A stretch of 64,000 nt of DNA from Gonatopus flavifemur (GCA_018340375.1 JAFFJZ010000006.1:18423501-18487500); one strand, 5' to 3'. Positions 46,396 through 59,059 are shown, numbered from the stretch's first letter. Numbers and translations: made by a program. Notes: generated by a model not told the origin, from the sequence alone.

Positions 46396-48716
46396 TTTCA
46401 CTATAAAAAACGATAGAATTTATGTTCCATAAAAATACATCAGGTTTTCATTGTGAGATCACGATAGAAATGGAGACCCGCATTTAACCGAAGAATCATG
46501 CCGTCTTTCGACCGTACAGAAATCTTATCAAGCAAAACGATGTATCAAGAAGTCATCATAAAATCTCGTGTCTTCTCTTTCATTTCCAATAAAAACCGAT
46601 CGGAAAAACGATAAAGAACAACAAAATACGCTAGGCACGAAATTTCTACCTTTATGACCTTTTTCTACCTTTTCTACCTCACAATAGAAACGATAGACAA
46701 CCATAAAAATCGTTAAAATCCTACTCGGATTTCTTTGTCCTCTATCGTGAATGATTAACAAGGGAGTTAGTTGACTAATCCCCAGTTATAATTTTTCTTA
46801 CATTCTTGAATTCACCGATCCCTCGCGTGATCAGTTTCTTTCTTCATTCTCTACATCTTTAATAGAAATCATATATGCAAACTATATGGAGCATGCATAA
46901 AACATATATAATTTGTATATAATTTATGTATAGCGCAATTTGCATACCTTATTCCTCTTTGGGATGTACAATAGGTAGCAAATTTCTGCTTCGAAATGTC
47001 CAACAGTTTGAGGATTCTTCAACATTCTTCTATCGGTTTTAAAAAAGAAAAATAACAAAAAGAATCCAACATGCAACGGTATACATCCTGATGTTAATTT
47101 ATTTATCCCCTGTCATTTTTCCTGGTCTGAAGTCTATAGAGCCCTGCATAGCTCGGAATGAATTGCATTTGTAACGACTTTTCACAGCCTCAATGACATA
47201 CAGACATAATAATTTTCGTATTTAAAACACCTCGTGCAGTATATCTCGCAGTTTTATACATGCATATGTCTTTGAAGGACAGAAAAAAAAAGAGAAAACC
47301 TTTTCAAATCCCTGTCGCACAGAGGTCACGGGCGTGGCAAAAATTCACTCCCAGATGCGTTTAGTTCTGGGACAATAATGGGATAAAGCAAACGACACCA
47401 TCGGTCCCGCCTTCTTTTCTACTTGCCCTAATACGCGCTCGCGTCGTATCGCATCGACAGATGCACCCATTTTAAGAGGAAAAAACAAATGTATATACGT
47501 GGAGATATACGAGTATATTCAATAAGGATAACAAAAGTGAATAACTCGGTTCTTCGAGCTCCAGAGTCTATGGGGGGAACGAATTGAATTTTCTTGATAA
47601 AATGGAACATTTGCTCGCGTTAAGTTGAATCCTCGTATCATCGATATACTCAACGGAGAATGATATTCATTGCTAGAAGGAATGGGTTTTCCTCGAATGG
47701 AATTATAGGAAAACAAAAAGTTGTATTAAAGTCTGTAGTATTTCACCCTGATATGCATAGGACGTGGTACAAGAAGTAATCGTACAAAGTACGAAGTGCG
47801 GCCCCAAAACGCCTGAGGGGCGGCATAGGCGGAGGCGATTACGCCCCCAGGTGGGTCAGGGAGGTACCCAACGTAACTCATATACTACTCTCTTTTAGGC
47901 ACACGTGTGCTTGAAGAATATATAACCTGTGGTCTATGAGATCGCATAACTCGAATCTTATTCTTCTTTTGTTCACAAAGGGGAGACAATGATGACAATT
48001 ATTACTTCGATGGAATATCGAATCTTCGATTATATCATATACACGTGATGAAGCTTACGGTAAATAAAGAAAAAAGAGAGAAATAAAAAAAAGAAAAATC
48101 GAAACATCGAATCGTCTTCCATTGAATTCGTTGTAACAATTGATGCAAAGAAAAGGAACAGAACAAGACCGGAAGACGATTGCATAGACGGTATTCCTGT
48201 TTTTCCGTTTTCATCCGACAATAAAGAAATAAGAGAATGATCTGCGGCTGCACGCATGTCCTTCGACGCAAAAGCTATTATCCCTTCAGGCATATGTGGG
48301 CCAGTCGTATTCAAAAGAGAAGAGAAACACTTTCCAAGACAGGCCCGCGAGCGAAATTTCTCCATCTGTTACTTCAGGTGGGTTCAAATAAAACTCATAG
48401 AAGTCTCATGTCGTGTACTTTCAAGTTTCTTCGAGTACATCCTGAATACCTTCTTATCGAACTCTATGAAATCTAGTATCATCTACAGTAGCAGTCAAAT
48501 TAATTGAAATACCAGATGAATTGTGCTCTTTCTGCTGTACGACAGTTGGCACCCCTGCTACCTAGGTTTTCAAGAACAAAGAAGGATATAATAATTATTA
48601 GGATACTATTTGTAGCTTTTTTGGTTAATAAACTGTGTGTCGTGTAAAAATTGTAGTAATTTGCCTGGTATTCCAATTAATTTGAACGCTACTTTAGTAG
48701 AATTTAGTTCAAACAA
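46396..48716. other. Mainly unique intergenic sequence
   Basis: No gene recognised. CGGGCGTGGC near 47329-47338 is a GC-box-like word, and a GC-rich, CpG-containing patch lies at about 47790-47870. Possible regulatory DNA; no proof. Confidence 0.4.
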
Positions 48717-48976
48717 CCCACACGGCATTTCAATTCTGAAAGATATCTCAAACCAAATTTGAAAAATCTCATGCAACATGAAAAGAGATCTAAAACAGTT
48801 CTTACTTCTGAAAGATATAATCTCGGAAGAAGGGTTTTAGATCTTCCAAAAGATATCTATTAGGAGTAAGAACTGTTTTAGACATCTCAAGGGTATCTTT
48901 CCATGTTGCATAAGACATCTTAAACTTTCCTGAACAGTTCCTCAAGATATCTTGAAGATCAAAAGTGATGTGTGGG
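48717..48976. mobile_element. AGATATCTT foldback, copy 2
   Basis: The left end CCCACACGGCATTTC and the inverted right end CCCACACATCACTTTTG resemble the CCCACG ends of copy 1 at 23024. The arms carry CATGnAACATG, AGATnTCTAAAACAGTTCTT and ACTCCTAATAGATATC-type words inverted about a centre near 48840. 260 bp. Confidence 0.65.
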
Positions 48977-51900
48977 AAGAACCCAATTAGATCCGAAGAA
49001 TAAATTTTCAGTCAGGATGATCCGTCTTTCATCACATTCGAGGCAGTATCAAACAGGATTTCGTTGAGGAGATATTTCTGAAACGTCGATGGGACTACTC
49101 GACCGATTTCTCGGTATTGATGCTCTTCTTCGCAAGAATACCTGCGTGTAATAAATAAAATATACACACGTGTCATATATTTTTCCCATAGGTATAAACG
49201 GAAAACCATAAAAATGACATATAGATTTTACTGGGTTAGGCGGAGAAAGGTCTTCCTCGATCACGGATATGAAGGAGCAAAAGAAGAAGAAGAAGAAGAG
49301 GCAGAAGGAAAGGAGGTTGTGCCATTTGTCATCGAGAATCACATTGTGGTGTCGCGCCTCTGTGTCAAGAAAAATACCCTGTATAAAACCTCCGAAAGTC
49401 AACTTTTGAAGGAGGAGACTTCTTTCTTTTCATGTATCTTTATGTTGCCACAGTGGTAATTGTTACTGCTCTGTTCGGTTTTGCGCGTCGATGGATCATT
49501 TGATTCATGCATTGCACCCCGACAATGATGGGCAACGATACCAAATGTTACAAGCTTTTAGTGGAAAAGAAAACCACCATTTCTTTGATCTTTCGTCTTT
49601 TGGGGTGCGACCAAGAAAAGCGATCAAAGATTGTGTCAATGTTCTTCGAGCATCTGCCAATATTTGTCATCGATTATACGTGTACTGTGTGAATATTTGT
49701 ATGGATATTTGTAAAGATGTGTACTTAAATGTTTCATCGCTGATCGCCGTGCTAAACTCACCCTGATATCTCTATGAATTGAAAGTTTATCAAATACGTG
49801 AGTACAAAAAGATCTTATGAAGAAGGGACGACAAAAAAAAGCATAAGCTAATGAAAGCAATCTTCAAATAAATCTCCATTATCCAATACAACGCAAACTA
49901 TCATCTTCTCTTTGCCATTCAAATATCAATATAACCCCTCATCATTCAATTATTTTCATTTGAAACAACATTTTTACCCTCTCACAAGTATGAGGAACAA
50001 AATAGCGTGTTATTAACAAATTATTTTCACTTCCTACATTAGCGCACGCAACACAACAAACACACAAAATTATCATATTTGCACGAGATATATTGCTACC
50101 TCAAAGGATGAAACTCTCGAAATAACATTAGTTTCAAAGAAGACCAAAGAACCCAAACCAATCCCACACGGTGATTGTAATTTCAAGAGATTCCCAGAAC
50201 TTGGCGTTCTTTATCTTAGTATACGGCGAACGATTCGAATCTTTCACGGGCCACGAAAGAATCTGGAATGATTTCAATCTACCACAATGGGCGTTAACCA
50301 AAACCTTGTTGAGGTCAGGTGTCAAACGACTCTGCGGATTCTCCTGTGTTTTATTCTTTTCCAAAGTTTTCACGGATACGAGAGATTTCTGGCGAGCCGA
50401 GAACAGAATTTACAGCTTTCTTGTTCGCGGTTCAAATAAGAAGAAGGAAAAGGAAAAAATCCAAGAACGGAACTGTCATCGCATCTAGGTACTGCAACCG
50501 CAGCAGCAAGCGAGCAGCAACGTCGGCAAGAGCAGCTTCGACGAAACTGTAACACAGCATGTGCTCGGGGCGTGAACCAAGGCGAAATAGATATACTGCC
50601 GGCGGAGTATTTATGGCATATCCGCACCTCGTCTCATGCGATATATACGTATACTCGCGCTTATGTACACGGTCGAGCATGGGATGCCGTTAACCAGTCG
50701 TTCCAAATAATTGTTTCTGGAAGTGCAAATAGCTCGGCTTATTATCATCATTTTTTTCCCCCTCGTGTACATCGTTGGGTGCAGCTTTTTTCTACCGGGT
50801 TATCAAGTTCCCTCGTGTATCGAGATTCAAGCGTAGTGCTGTTTTATGGATGAAATCTCATGAGCTATCTTTCTGGGGAAAAATTAGGATCGCGACAAAA
50901 AAACACAAATTCGTTATTAGGGAGACCCTAACGACGGACAAAGAAAAAAAAAAGGGAAAGGAGTAGAGATGAGGAAGGAGGGTAATTAGTATATCGTATG
51001 TCGATATACTGTTCGGCTCACAATGGAACAAATCTTCTGTAGCACCCTGGACAAAACGTTGCCCACGGCTTTCTCAGCAGGGTGCAACCTGTACAACCTG
51101 CGTAAAGATCAGAGAAAGGACGATCGAGCTGTTCCATTCATACAAGGAACTATGAACAGACCATGACATTAATGGCTTGCCTTCGTTTCATTCAAAAGTG
51201 CCTGACGGACCGAGGATCCGATTCATGGGAAACCACGGTGGAATTCTGCACCCCGACCTACAATACACAAAATCACTCTTTTCTTTTTACAGAGAATATT
51301 CTCTTTGAATGATTAAAAAGCACGAGAATAAAATCATGTGAATAATATTTTTCGAGTAGGAATAAGTTATTCTTTATTCTCGAGATACCCTTTCTTTGGT
51401 TGAATTTCTTCCCGTCGTTATAATAAAGAGCGAATGAGTGGCTACTACCGTGGCCGCTCCCTCGAATTCTTAAGGACGTATCCGTAGCGATATACCATTG
51501 TGGTCAAAGTACTACCACTATGAATTCGACGTTTCCAAAAATAGCTGGCAATAAAACTGGACACTCGGACGATATTTCCCCCCGGGTTGTCCCATTCCCT
51601 GAATTTCCGTTCGATACTTGTTCGTGAATCCATTCATCCCTTGATCGTAGAGTTAATACATCCGCAGGGGTCAGAGGATTAGGGTTTCTTATATTGCTAT
51701 TCGATGCACAGATTTTTCCATAACCTTCCATCGGTAGTCCCGTCTCCCAGCGATATCTATTCATTTCGTTAGATGAGGAGTCCACGTATATGTACATATA
51801 CGTTCATATATATATACGTTAGATTTTAGGATGAAAAGTTTGTGACAAATTGGACACGTGTCGAGAAATCATCGACGTTCGTGGAGTTTATGTTGTCACA

Positions 51901-52094
51901 CCGGAAGAAAGCTGTATAACCAGCTTTTAGATCTAAAGTGCTGAATCTTGTATGCTATCGAATTGTTGTGGAGATAATAGATGAATGTGATAAATTGATA
52001 CGAAATTTCGTATTGCCCTTGTTATTTTTCTTCTGCTTCGGCTCAAGGATTTTATCAGATTTCCTTTAAAAAGTGAAACAAAAGTTGACCCTGT
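48977..52094. other. Mainly unique intergenic sequence
   Basis: No gene recognised. Overlapping short open frames on both strands (49012-49860, 50134-50966, 51445-51797) do not resemble known proteins and conflict with each other. An (AAG)n tract is at about 49285-49300. Confidence 0.45.
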
Positions 52095-52222
52095 TACAAA
52101 TAATCCATAAAATCTGATTGACGAATGGGAAAATGAATAGGTTTCAATGAAATCCAATGATATATTCAATCAGAAATTTCACCATTCGTAATACGATTCG
52201 ATAGAATATTTCCACCTGGGGA
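52095..52222 (+). repeat. Dispersed repeat, inverted pair member 1
   Basis: GTTACAAATAATCCATA, TTGACGAATGGGAAAATGAA, TAGGTTTCAATGAAATCCAA and ATTCAATCAGAAATTTCACC run to CCACCTGGGG. The same sequence lies inverted at 59308-59440 with few differences. Confidence 0.8.
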
Positions 52223-52900
52223 ACGAATACATCATTTTGTAGTGATGGATTTTACAATGAACTGTGTAATTACACTGAAAAACAATTGCTTCTAACTGAA
52301 TACATTGTTCATTTGTCTTCTTTCCATTAATATATTCCTTCACGGAGAGATATTAGTGGTTAAATTTACCATGGAATTATTGCGGCCAAAGAACCGACTG
52401 AATTTCTAATGGAATTTACTGTAAAACATTGTAAATTTTATCAAGCTTCTATTGTCTCGTCATAATAAATTTCATTGTAGGTTCAGTCTGTTGCTTGGTT
52501 ACAAACTACCATAGTGGATTTATTTCTCTCCTTGTTGGGATTGATCAAACAATGAAATTCTTGCCTCAGATAAATCGGTCTTCTGAATAGATCATTTATT
52601 TGCCACAAGTAATCAATTTTTGTATCCAATTCAATATGTAATTTCTACGCATAAATGTTTCCTGGGAAAAGGACAATGCACTTGAAGCACATAAATTCTC
52701 ATCAGATAATTAAACTGGTGACAAAATTTTCACTAAATCTTTCTGACAATCTCACACTTCGGAGCGATTAAAAGATTTTGAAGTAGAATTGGAGAGATTC
52801 AAACATGTTCATAGAAATTTAGAGTGCTATGATTCAGAGCTGATTGCGAAGGAAGGTTTAGATTGATGATTTAAAAAAAAAACCCAGAAAATATTTTAAA
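52223..52900. other. No gene recognised
   Basis: AT-rich. CACTGAAAAACAATTGC at 52275 could be a decayed CACTG-type end; no partner identified with confidence. Confidence 0.4.
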
Positions 52901-53235
52901 AATTCAGGAAAATATACAGAGATTTAGAAGAATTCGGAAACCGAATGTTTGAAGTGAAATTAAAATGGGGAATTCAAAAAGATTCAGGGAAATTTTGAGA
53001 ACGTAAAAGAAATTCAGGGAAATTCAGAGTCGTTTCGTATTAGGTGAAATTGAAATGAAAAAATCCAGAAAGAATTCAGAGAAGTGAGAAATTCAAATTC
53101 AGAAAAGTATAAGAAATTCAATGTTACGTATTTTGGATGAAATTGAGATGAAGAATTCCAAGGAAACTCAAATGAAGTTGAAAAGATTTTAAGTAATTTT
53201 TTAATAAAAATTGAGATAGAAGATTCCTGAACTGG
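52901..53235 (+). repeat. Degenerate tandem repeat, about 90-bp unit
   Basis: Three successive units around 52948, 53036 and 53132, each with a version of AGGTGAAATTGAAATGAAnAAnTCC, preceded by AATTCAGGGAAATTCAGA-type sequence. A weaker fourth match is near 54010. Confidence 0.55.
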
Positions 53236-53254
53236 GTTGGAACTAATCCAATTG

Positions 53255-53930
53255 TTACTCAATTTATGTCACGTTCAATTAATGATTACAATTGGATTAT
53301 AAATTAAAATTTATTTTAATTAACAATCAAAATTCCATTCTTAATTGAATTTTTGTTTCCAATGAACAATACAAGTTAAATTCTGAATCGAAACCTTTTT
53401 CAATTAACAATCATATTCAATTCTCCATTGAAATTCTTTTCAATTAGCGAATCTAATTGATTCGAAATCAAGCAATGCTTGATTAATTTTTTTGTTTTTT
53501 TTTGTTTTTCTGTATTTCTCAATTGTGGAAAAACAGAAAGACGTCGCCAAAATCAGCCAATTATTGCTGGATTTTGAATGAATTGAATTTATTTCTTGGT
53601 TGAAAGTAATTCTAATTAGGAATCAATTTAATTGTCAATTGAAACTAACTTATATTAACCCTCAGTTACGCTACGTATTCTTGCATATTTTTGTTGATCT
53701 CTCGTTACGCGTTGCAATCAACTAACTGGACCTTTTTCCAGTATTAAAAATGTACTATGGTTCCTAAACTTCATCCCTGTTTTGGTTTCGAATCGTCCCT
53801 CTTCACCCCTATAAACAAAATATCAGATTTTCTAAAACCTCTTGTTCCGTTTAGACCCCCGTGGGGTAACTGAGGGTTAAGACTTAAATTCTAATTGTTG
53901 ATTGTAGTCTTCGTCAATTACCTAATTCAC
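53255..53930. repeat. AATTGAA/TTCAATT palindromic array
   Basis: TTCAATTAACAATCA, TTAATTGAATTTTTG, CAATTGAAACT and similar words recur in both orientations on either side of a nested MITE (53659-53876). Outer ends are unclear. Confidence 0.5.
53659..53876. mobile_element. piggyBac-type MITE with TTAA duplication
   Basis: A 218-bp element flanked by TTAA (53655-53658, 53877-53880). The ends are CCCTCAGTTACGCTACG and, inverted, CCCTCAGTTACCCCACG. CCC starts and a TTAA target are the piggyBac signature. No coding capacity. Confidence 0.85.
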
Positions 53931-54185
53931 AACCCTGTTGCTGAAAGATCCAAAGGGATTCTGAAAAAGTTGAACAAATCAAGAGAGTTCCGTGGAAATT
54001 TAGAGTCGAGTACTTGAGATGAATTTTAGATAAAAAATTCGAAACAAATGCAGGGTCTGGATTGAAAGATTCGGACGGTGTTTATCCTCATATTTGATTT
54101 CGAGACTAATTTTGTCCTGATTTATGAATATTGCAGACAAAAACAGAAACTCTCCAAGATTTTAGTTCGAATTTTTCCTCGATCA

Positions 54186-54963
54186 CACTGTAAAAAATGT
54201 GGGGAGTTTCCCTTCACACTGTTGGCAGATTTCATCTCCTTATCGTGGGAGAATTGTTTTTCTGTCAAAAATGAGGGACCTTTCTACCACTTTGAGGAAA
54301 TATTTGTTTTGGTGTTGAATCCTCTCCAAATGAAGGAAAAGTCCACTAAATTATGGTAAGAAATTCCCCATTTATGGAGAAACTTCGCTTCTTAGAGGAA
54401 AAATTCACAATGATCTTTTACACTGCACTTTTGTTCGTTCAAGAGAAAATTAAGACTACATTGTGAAAAATATTCGGGATTTTCTCATACCTATGTAGAG
54501 GAAATCTCCTATACTCGTACGGGAAAATCGAATTCCCGTACACGTATCGGAATTTTCACATAAAAATATATTGAAATTGTTATTTTTATAGGATTTTTAC
54601 TGTCAATTCATAGGATTTTTCCCAAAATTTACGGGAAATTTCTTATCCATGTACATGTTGATTACTTCACATAAATGTATGTGAAATTTCTCATAAAAAT
54701 TTTTTACAGTGTAAAAGCTTGAAAAGACTGTGGAAAATGATCGTGGAATTTTCCTGTATAGTTCCTCCACAAATGGAGAATTTTTCACCATAATTTGGTG
54801 GACTTTCATTTCATTTGTGTAGGTTTCAACACCAAAAAAACAAAACAATTCCTCAAAGTAGTGGAAAAATTCCTAATTTTTTATGGGAACACATTTCCCC
54901 CACGATAAGAGGACAAAATTGACCAACAAGGTGTAGAAGGACTCGTCACACTTTTTTACAATG
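54186..54963. mobile_element. CACTG-ended foldback C (interrupted)
   Basis: Left arm about 54186-54418, right arm about 54720-54963, inverted, with shared words CTCCTTATCGTGGGnGAA, CTACnACTTTGAGGAA, TTTTGGTGTTGAA, GTCCACnAAATTATGGT and CCATTTnTGGAG. Ends CACTGTAAAAAATGTG and, inverted, CATTGTAAAAAAGTGTG. A related element is inserted at the centre. Confidence 0.7.
54421..54711. mobile_element. CACTG-ended element, nested in C
   Basis: Starts CACTGCACTTTTG and ends ATTTTTTACAGTG. TA flanks both sides (54419-54420, 54712-54713), compatible with a 2-bp duplication. The interior iterates CGGGATTTTCTCATA, CCCGTACACGTATCGG and ATTTTCACATAAA words. Confidence 0.6.
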
Positions 54964-54972
54964 GAAGTCTTT

Positions 54973-55225
54973 CACTGTACGGAATTTCTATGGGAAACTT
55001 CACATCAATGTTCGGAAGTAATTAACACGTACACGCGTTGGGAATTTTCCAGATATAACAGGATATTTACTGGAAAATGGTAGTAAAAATCCCATATAAT
55101 TCGGAATTTTCAGTTAAACACATGGTAAATTTCATATAAATGTACCGGAAATTGATTTCCCACCCCATGATCGGAATTTTCCGGTTACCGCGTATGGAAT
55201 AATCCCGATTATTTTTCACACTGTG
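54973..55225. mobile_element. CACTG-ended element F
   Basis: Starts CACTGTACGGAATTTC and ends ATTTTTCACACTGTG. The inverted right end (GTGTGAAAAATAATCGGGAT) matches a segment of the nested element at about 54465. The interior has CGGAATTTTCAG, TGTACCGGAAATT and GGGAATTTTCCAG words. TT is on both sides, in T-rich sequence. Confidence 0.55.
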
Positions 55226-56074
55226 TTTTTCTTTGATTGAATTTCAAACGTGAGGGCAAAAACCGTTCAAATTTTTCCTCCGATGGGGGTTTGAAGACAC
55301 TCGGGGAAATTGACTGAAATCCATCATTTCCCTGGTGAAAATGGAGCGTTCTGGGAAGAGTTACAAAGACGTTATTAGAGAGTCCTATAAGAGTAATCGA
55401 AGGGTCAATTCGAAGTATCAGAAGCGTTTCGGGGGAGTCTTTGGCGGATGTAAAGCGTGCATGAAAGTGAGCCCAAAGAAAGTAAAAAAAAAAGAATTTG
55501 CAAAGGGGAATCGAACCAAGAACTTCTAAACTCCGGAGAAAGTCCTTTACCGCTAGGCTAACATCGGTGGTTAAAAAATTAGAACCTCATTTCCCTGATG
55601 AACTGTGTCTTAAGGGAATGTGCTTTAAATTCAATCTTTCTCATTGAATTAAAATGATTTTTCATCCTGAAAGTTTACAAATCAATTTCAATATCCCATG
55701 TGTAATCATTAAATGTGCAAAAGAATTCAATTAACTTGCACATATCAAACATCATCAAATTACAGTTCGATAATTCAAAACAATTGTTGTTTAGTAATTA
55801 TATTGGCAGATGTATTGGAGAAGAGTGTTCAGTAAGAAGGGTGCGTTGGACGTTCAATGAAATGTGATAGCACGCTCAACCAAATTTGCCTTAGAGTCAT
55901 TTGGCGGTCGAAACTTTTCACAAACGCTTCTGTCACTTTATTGCACGCTTTGACGGTGTTTCAAGCACGTTCGATTTTTACCAGGGTTGTAGGTGCACTA
56001 TTGAAAATATGGAGAATTTTCTTTCACGTAACTGATGGATTTCGTCCCCACAACGGGGAAATATTTTTCAAATA
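55226..56074. other. No gene recognised
   Basis: Contains the tRNA-like segment listed next. Open frames at 55335-55529 and 55857-56075 resemble nothing known. Confidence 0.45.
55500..55575 (-). repeat. tRNA-like segment, minus strand
   Basis: On the minus strand TAGCCTAGCGG (complement of 55550-55560) resembles an A box and GGTTCGATTCC (complement of 55507-55517) a B box, 32 bp apart. The T stem does not pair beyond two base pairs, so a functional tRNA is not supported. A tRNA pseudogene or SINE head fits best. Confidence 0.4.
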
Positions 56075-56505
56075 AAAATAATTAGCTACGGGGACTATTT
56101 TTCAGCTGTGATAGCTACTCACTTAGCGATAACAGCGAGAAATGTAACTACCAAGCCTGGATCAAGGGGCATCTAGGAGGGCTATACCCCCGGGCTACGC
56201 TCACCAAGGGGCTCTGAAGGACATTCCTTCCTCCGCTTTCTACCTTGAAGGGGCCTAAAATTGTGTTATAATCCCGGATCTCAACACTCCTCAACACGGC
56301 CTTCATAGCTGCCACAGTGAAAATTTTACAGCTAAATTATTTGGCTATCCAAATATTAACTACGAAGACTGTACAGTCACAGCTACAATTTTCTACTATA
56401 TTAGCGAATAAATAGCTATAGCTGCCATTATTTTAGCTAGAACAGTTGAAAAGGGGAACTGAATAAGTCAGTAGCTACCACAGCTATTACATGTTTCCGC
56501 GTGTT
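56075..56505. repeat. AGCTAC family repeat, copy 4 (interrupted)
   Basis: AGCTGTGATAGCTACTCAC, ACAGCTAAATTATTTGGCTA and AATAGCTATAGCTGCCATTA words, ending CATGTTTCCGCGTG. It is interrupted from about 56157 by CAAGCCTGGATCAAGGGGCA..., which resembles the left end of the hAT-type element at 40168; I could not find that insertion's right end or duplication. Confidence 0.5.
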
Positions 56506-56854
56506 GGTTCCCTAGTACAAATTATGATTGGGAATTAGATGGGCCCCAACTAGTTTTCCCAGATGTTATGTTGGTTTCTAGCTAGTTTTGTAGTGCACTT
56601 TCTAGCCTGTGCCCATCCAGATGTCCCAGGGAACTGTTAGAATGTTGTTCAAACTACTAATTAAAAATGTGAAATCATGTTTGTTTTGTAAAATTACATC
56701 TATGAATAAGGTAACAATGTATTTTGACATGTAATCACCAGTCAAGAACCTTGCTTTTGAGTTTATTTTCATAAAATAATCCTGAGTGACGAATTCAAAC
56801 GTTGGGGCTTCCTTTTATTCCTCCAACCGTGTTGATGGACTATCAATGTTACTG
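56506..56854. other. No gene recognised
   Basis: AT-rich spacer. Confidence 0.4.
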
Positions 56855-57111
56855 CCCGAAGAAAAAAATTCAGATCTACTTAGATCTTACCAGATCTGAT
56901 TAAATCCGAATTTTGGCTCACAAGATCAGATTCAGATCTCATTAGATCTGAATTAGATTGAAATTCACTTTTAATCTTGACGAGCAATGGATTGTTCGAT
57001 TACCAAACATTTTTTTATTATTTTCCCATGTATGAATTCGAATTTGAAGCAGTTTTTCAGATATTAACAGATCTGTTCAGATCTGGTCAGATCCAAACTT
57101 TTTTCTCCGGG
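56855..57111. mobile_element. AGATCT foldback
   Basis: A 257-bp element with ends CCCGAAGAAAAAAATTCAGA and, inverted, CCCGGAGAAAAAAGTTTGGA. The interior iterates AGATCT, CAGATCTGATTA, CAGATCTGGTCAGATC words in both orientations. Confidence 0.7.
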
Positions 57112-58859
57112 TTTACAGTTAGTTGGTGCATGAAAAATCTACATAAACCAACTGAATGTTTGGGCACTAGAGTCAAATGGGCTGAAATGTGTTATCCAGT
57201 TGCTCCTACGTGGGTCCGATCTAGTACGTGGGTGGTAAATGAGACGCCCAGACAAATTTCAGTTTCCCGAACAAGGTAGGTTTTCTGTTCAGTTGCCCAG
57301 GGTTACATTTCTTCTTAGAACAAGAACCAATGCATCAAAACTCAAGTTCATCCCACTATCGGTTATCAAATTGTAAATAAACTTTTATATTTATATATTC
57401 TGGAATCCAATACCTTCGTCATCGAGTAACGCGTTTAACGGAAGCGACATCGCTGTACCATACCGAATATTACTCAAGTATAGAGTCAATTTGATACGAA
57501 GTGTATCTCAAGCGCCTGGTATACCTTGAACACGCTCGACCCGAGGGTACGTAACATAGAGGCGAACACGGCGTACACGATCATTCCTCGCTTACGCAAT
57601 CACGAACACCAAAAGTACTCAAAACTCATTCAAATTCTCAATGATCTCATCGATCGAGTGTACTCGAAATCATCATTCCCTCGCGTGATTAAATTCCAAC
57701 AATAACCATAGAATTTCTCAATCTGCTGTAACTCGCACAATTATTTTCTTCTCATCATTTTTTTTTCTTTCTGTTTTTCTGAACAGAACTCGAAGAACTG
57801 AAGTTATTTCTTTCCGCCTCGAGCGATAATTTAGAAGACAAAAAAAATCGTTGACTTCTAAAATACTCTCAACCGAATTGTACCCCGCGAAAACTCGTTA
57901 TTTCGTCGAGTAGTATCCAAAACTGAAACATTTTTTTCGTTAAGATTTGGTTTGGTCATCGTTTGGTCGGTTGGCTATAAAGATAAATAGTCGACCGAAC
58001 GAATTTATACAATTTCAAGATAAACGAAGAAGAGAAACAATTGCTGGACCGATGAGGCAGAAGGGAAAAGATAGAGAGCACGACGACGATGACCGACGAA
58101 AAACAATCTACGGAAATTGGCGAGAACGACCAGAGCAATTTTCAAAGAAGCCGCACACAAATACTATGTGGGGCAATTTCGATTTCGTGTGTAGGATAAT
58201 CGTCGATGAAAAGATCTTGTTAACGTCATCGTCGTAGGTTATGATGGGTCCCATCACTATGGCCAGGCTATGAGATTCAAACTCAAAAAGAAACAATGAA
58301 TATCACGATAATGTGGTTTCACGTCATGAAATTCAACTGCTGCGATGATAATAATAATAATAATTCAATCGATAATATTTTTGATGATAAATTTCATAAA
58401 TATAACTATAATTTTTGATAAACCTCCTTTCCTTTGAAGACCTTCATTAGAGATAAAAGGGAAAAAAAAGAGAGAATAGTGTTTCAGAATGAAACATACA
58501 AGCAACCAACGATCGTTGAAACACCAACAATCGTAGTTTCAATATATTACCTTCTTCTTAATCCCTCTGTTTTGTATGTAATATATAACATCCGAGAAAC
58601 GAGAAGTTATAATATTTCAAATACCTTCCGATCGCAAACTTCCAAGTACCATATGCCTTGATCGTTATATTATTACTACAATGATATCGAGTAATCTTTG
58701 TTCCAATCGATGTAACCGATATGACGTATCCATTTCTTCGTGCGGTCGGCACAGCTTGGAGTATCGTAGAAATAAAAGACAATGAAATTACAATAACTGG
58801 CCGCCAACAAAGAAAAAGAGAAAGCCTATCAACGTCGTTCCGCCTCGAAACGTCGCGAC

Positions 58860-58887
58860 ATCGTCATCGTCATCGTCATCGTCATCG
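58860..58887 (+). repeat. (CATCGT)n microsatellite
   Basis: Four to five hexamer units. Confidence 0.9.
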
Positions 58888-59059
58888 CTCGTGATCCACG
58901 TTTTTCATTCGCAAAGAAGAAAATAGTCTCGGGTCGCTTCTTGTCCTCGAGTGTCGCGGTTCCGATGGCGGCCTCATCATGAGAATTACAGGCCCCGCTG
59001 ACTCGTGTTCGCGGTTCCCTTCAGAGTCGCGTGGGTAGGCGGAGAGAACTCTGAAGAGA

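Noticed and set aside
56157..56310. Second complete hAT element
   Set aside because: The left end resembles 40168, but no matching right end or 8-bp duplication was found.
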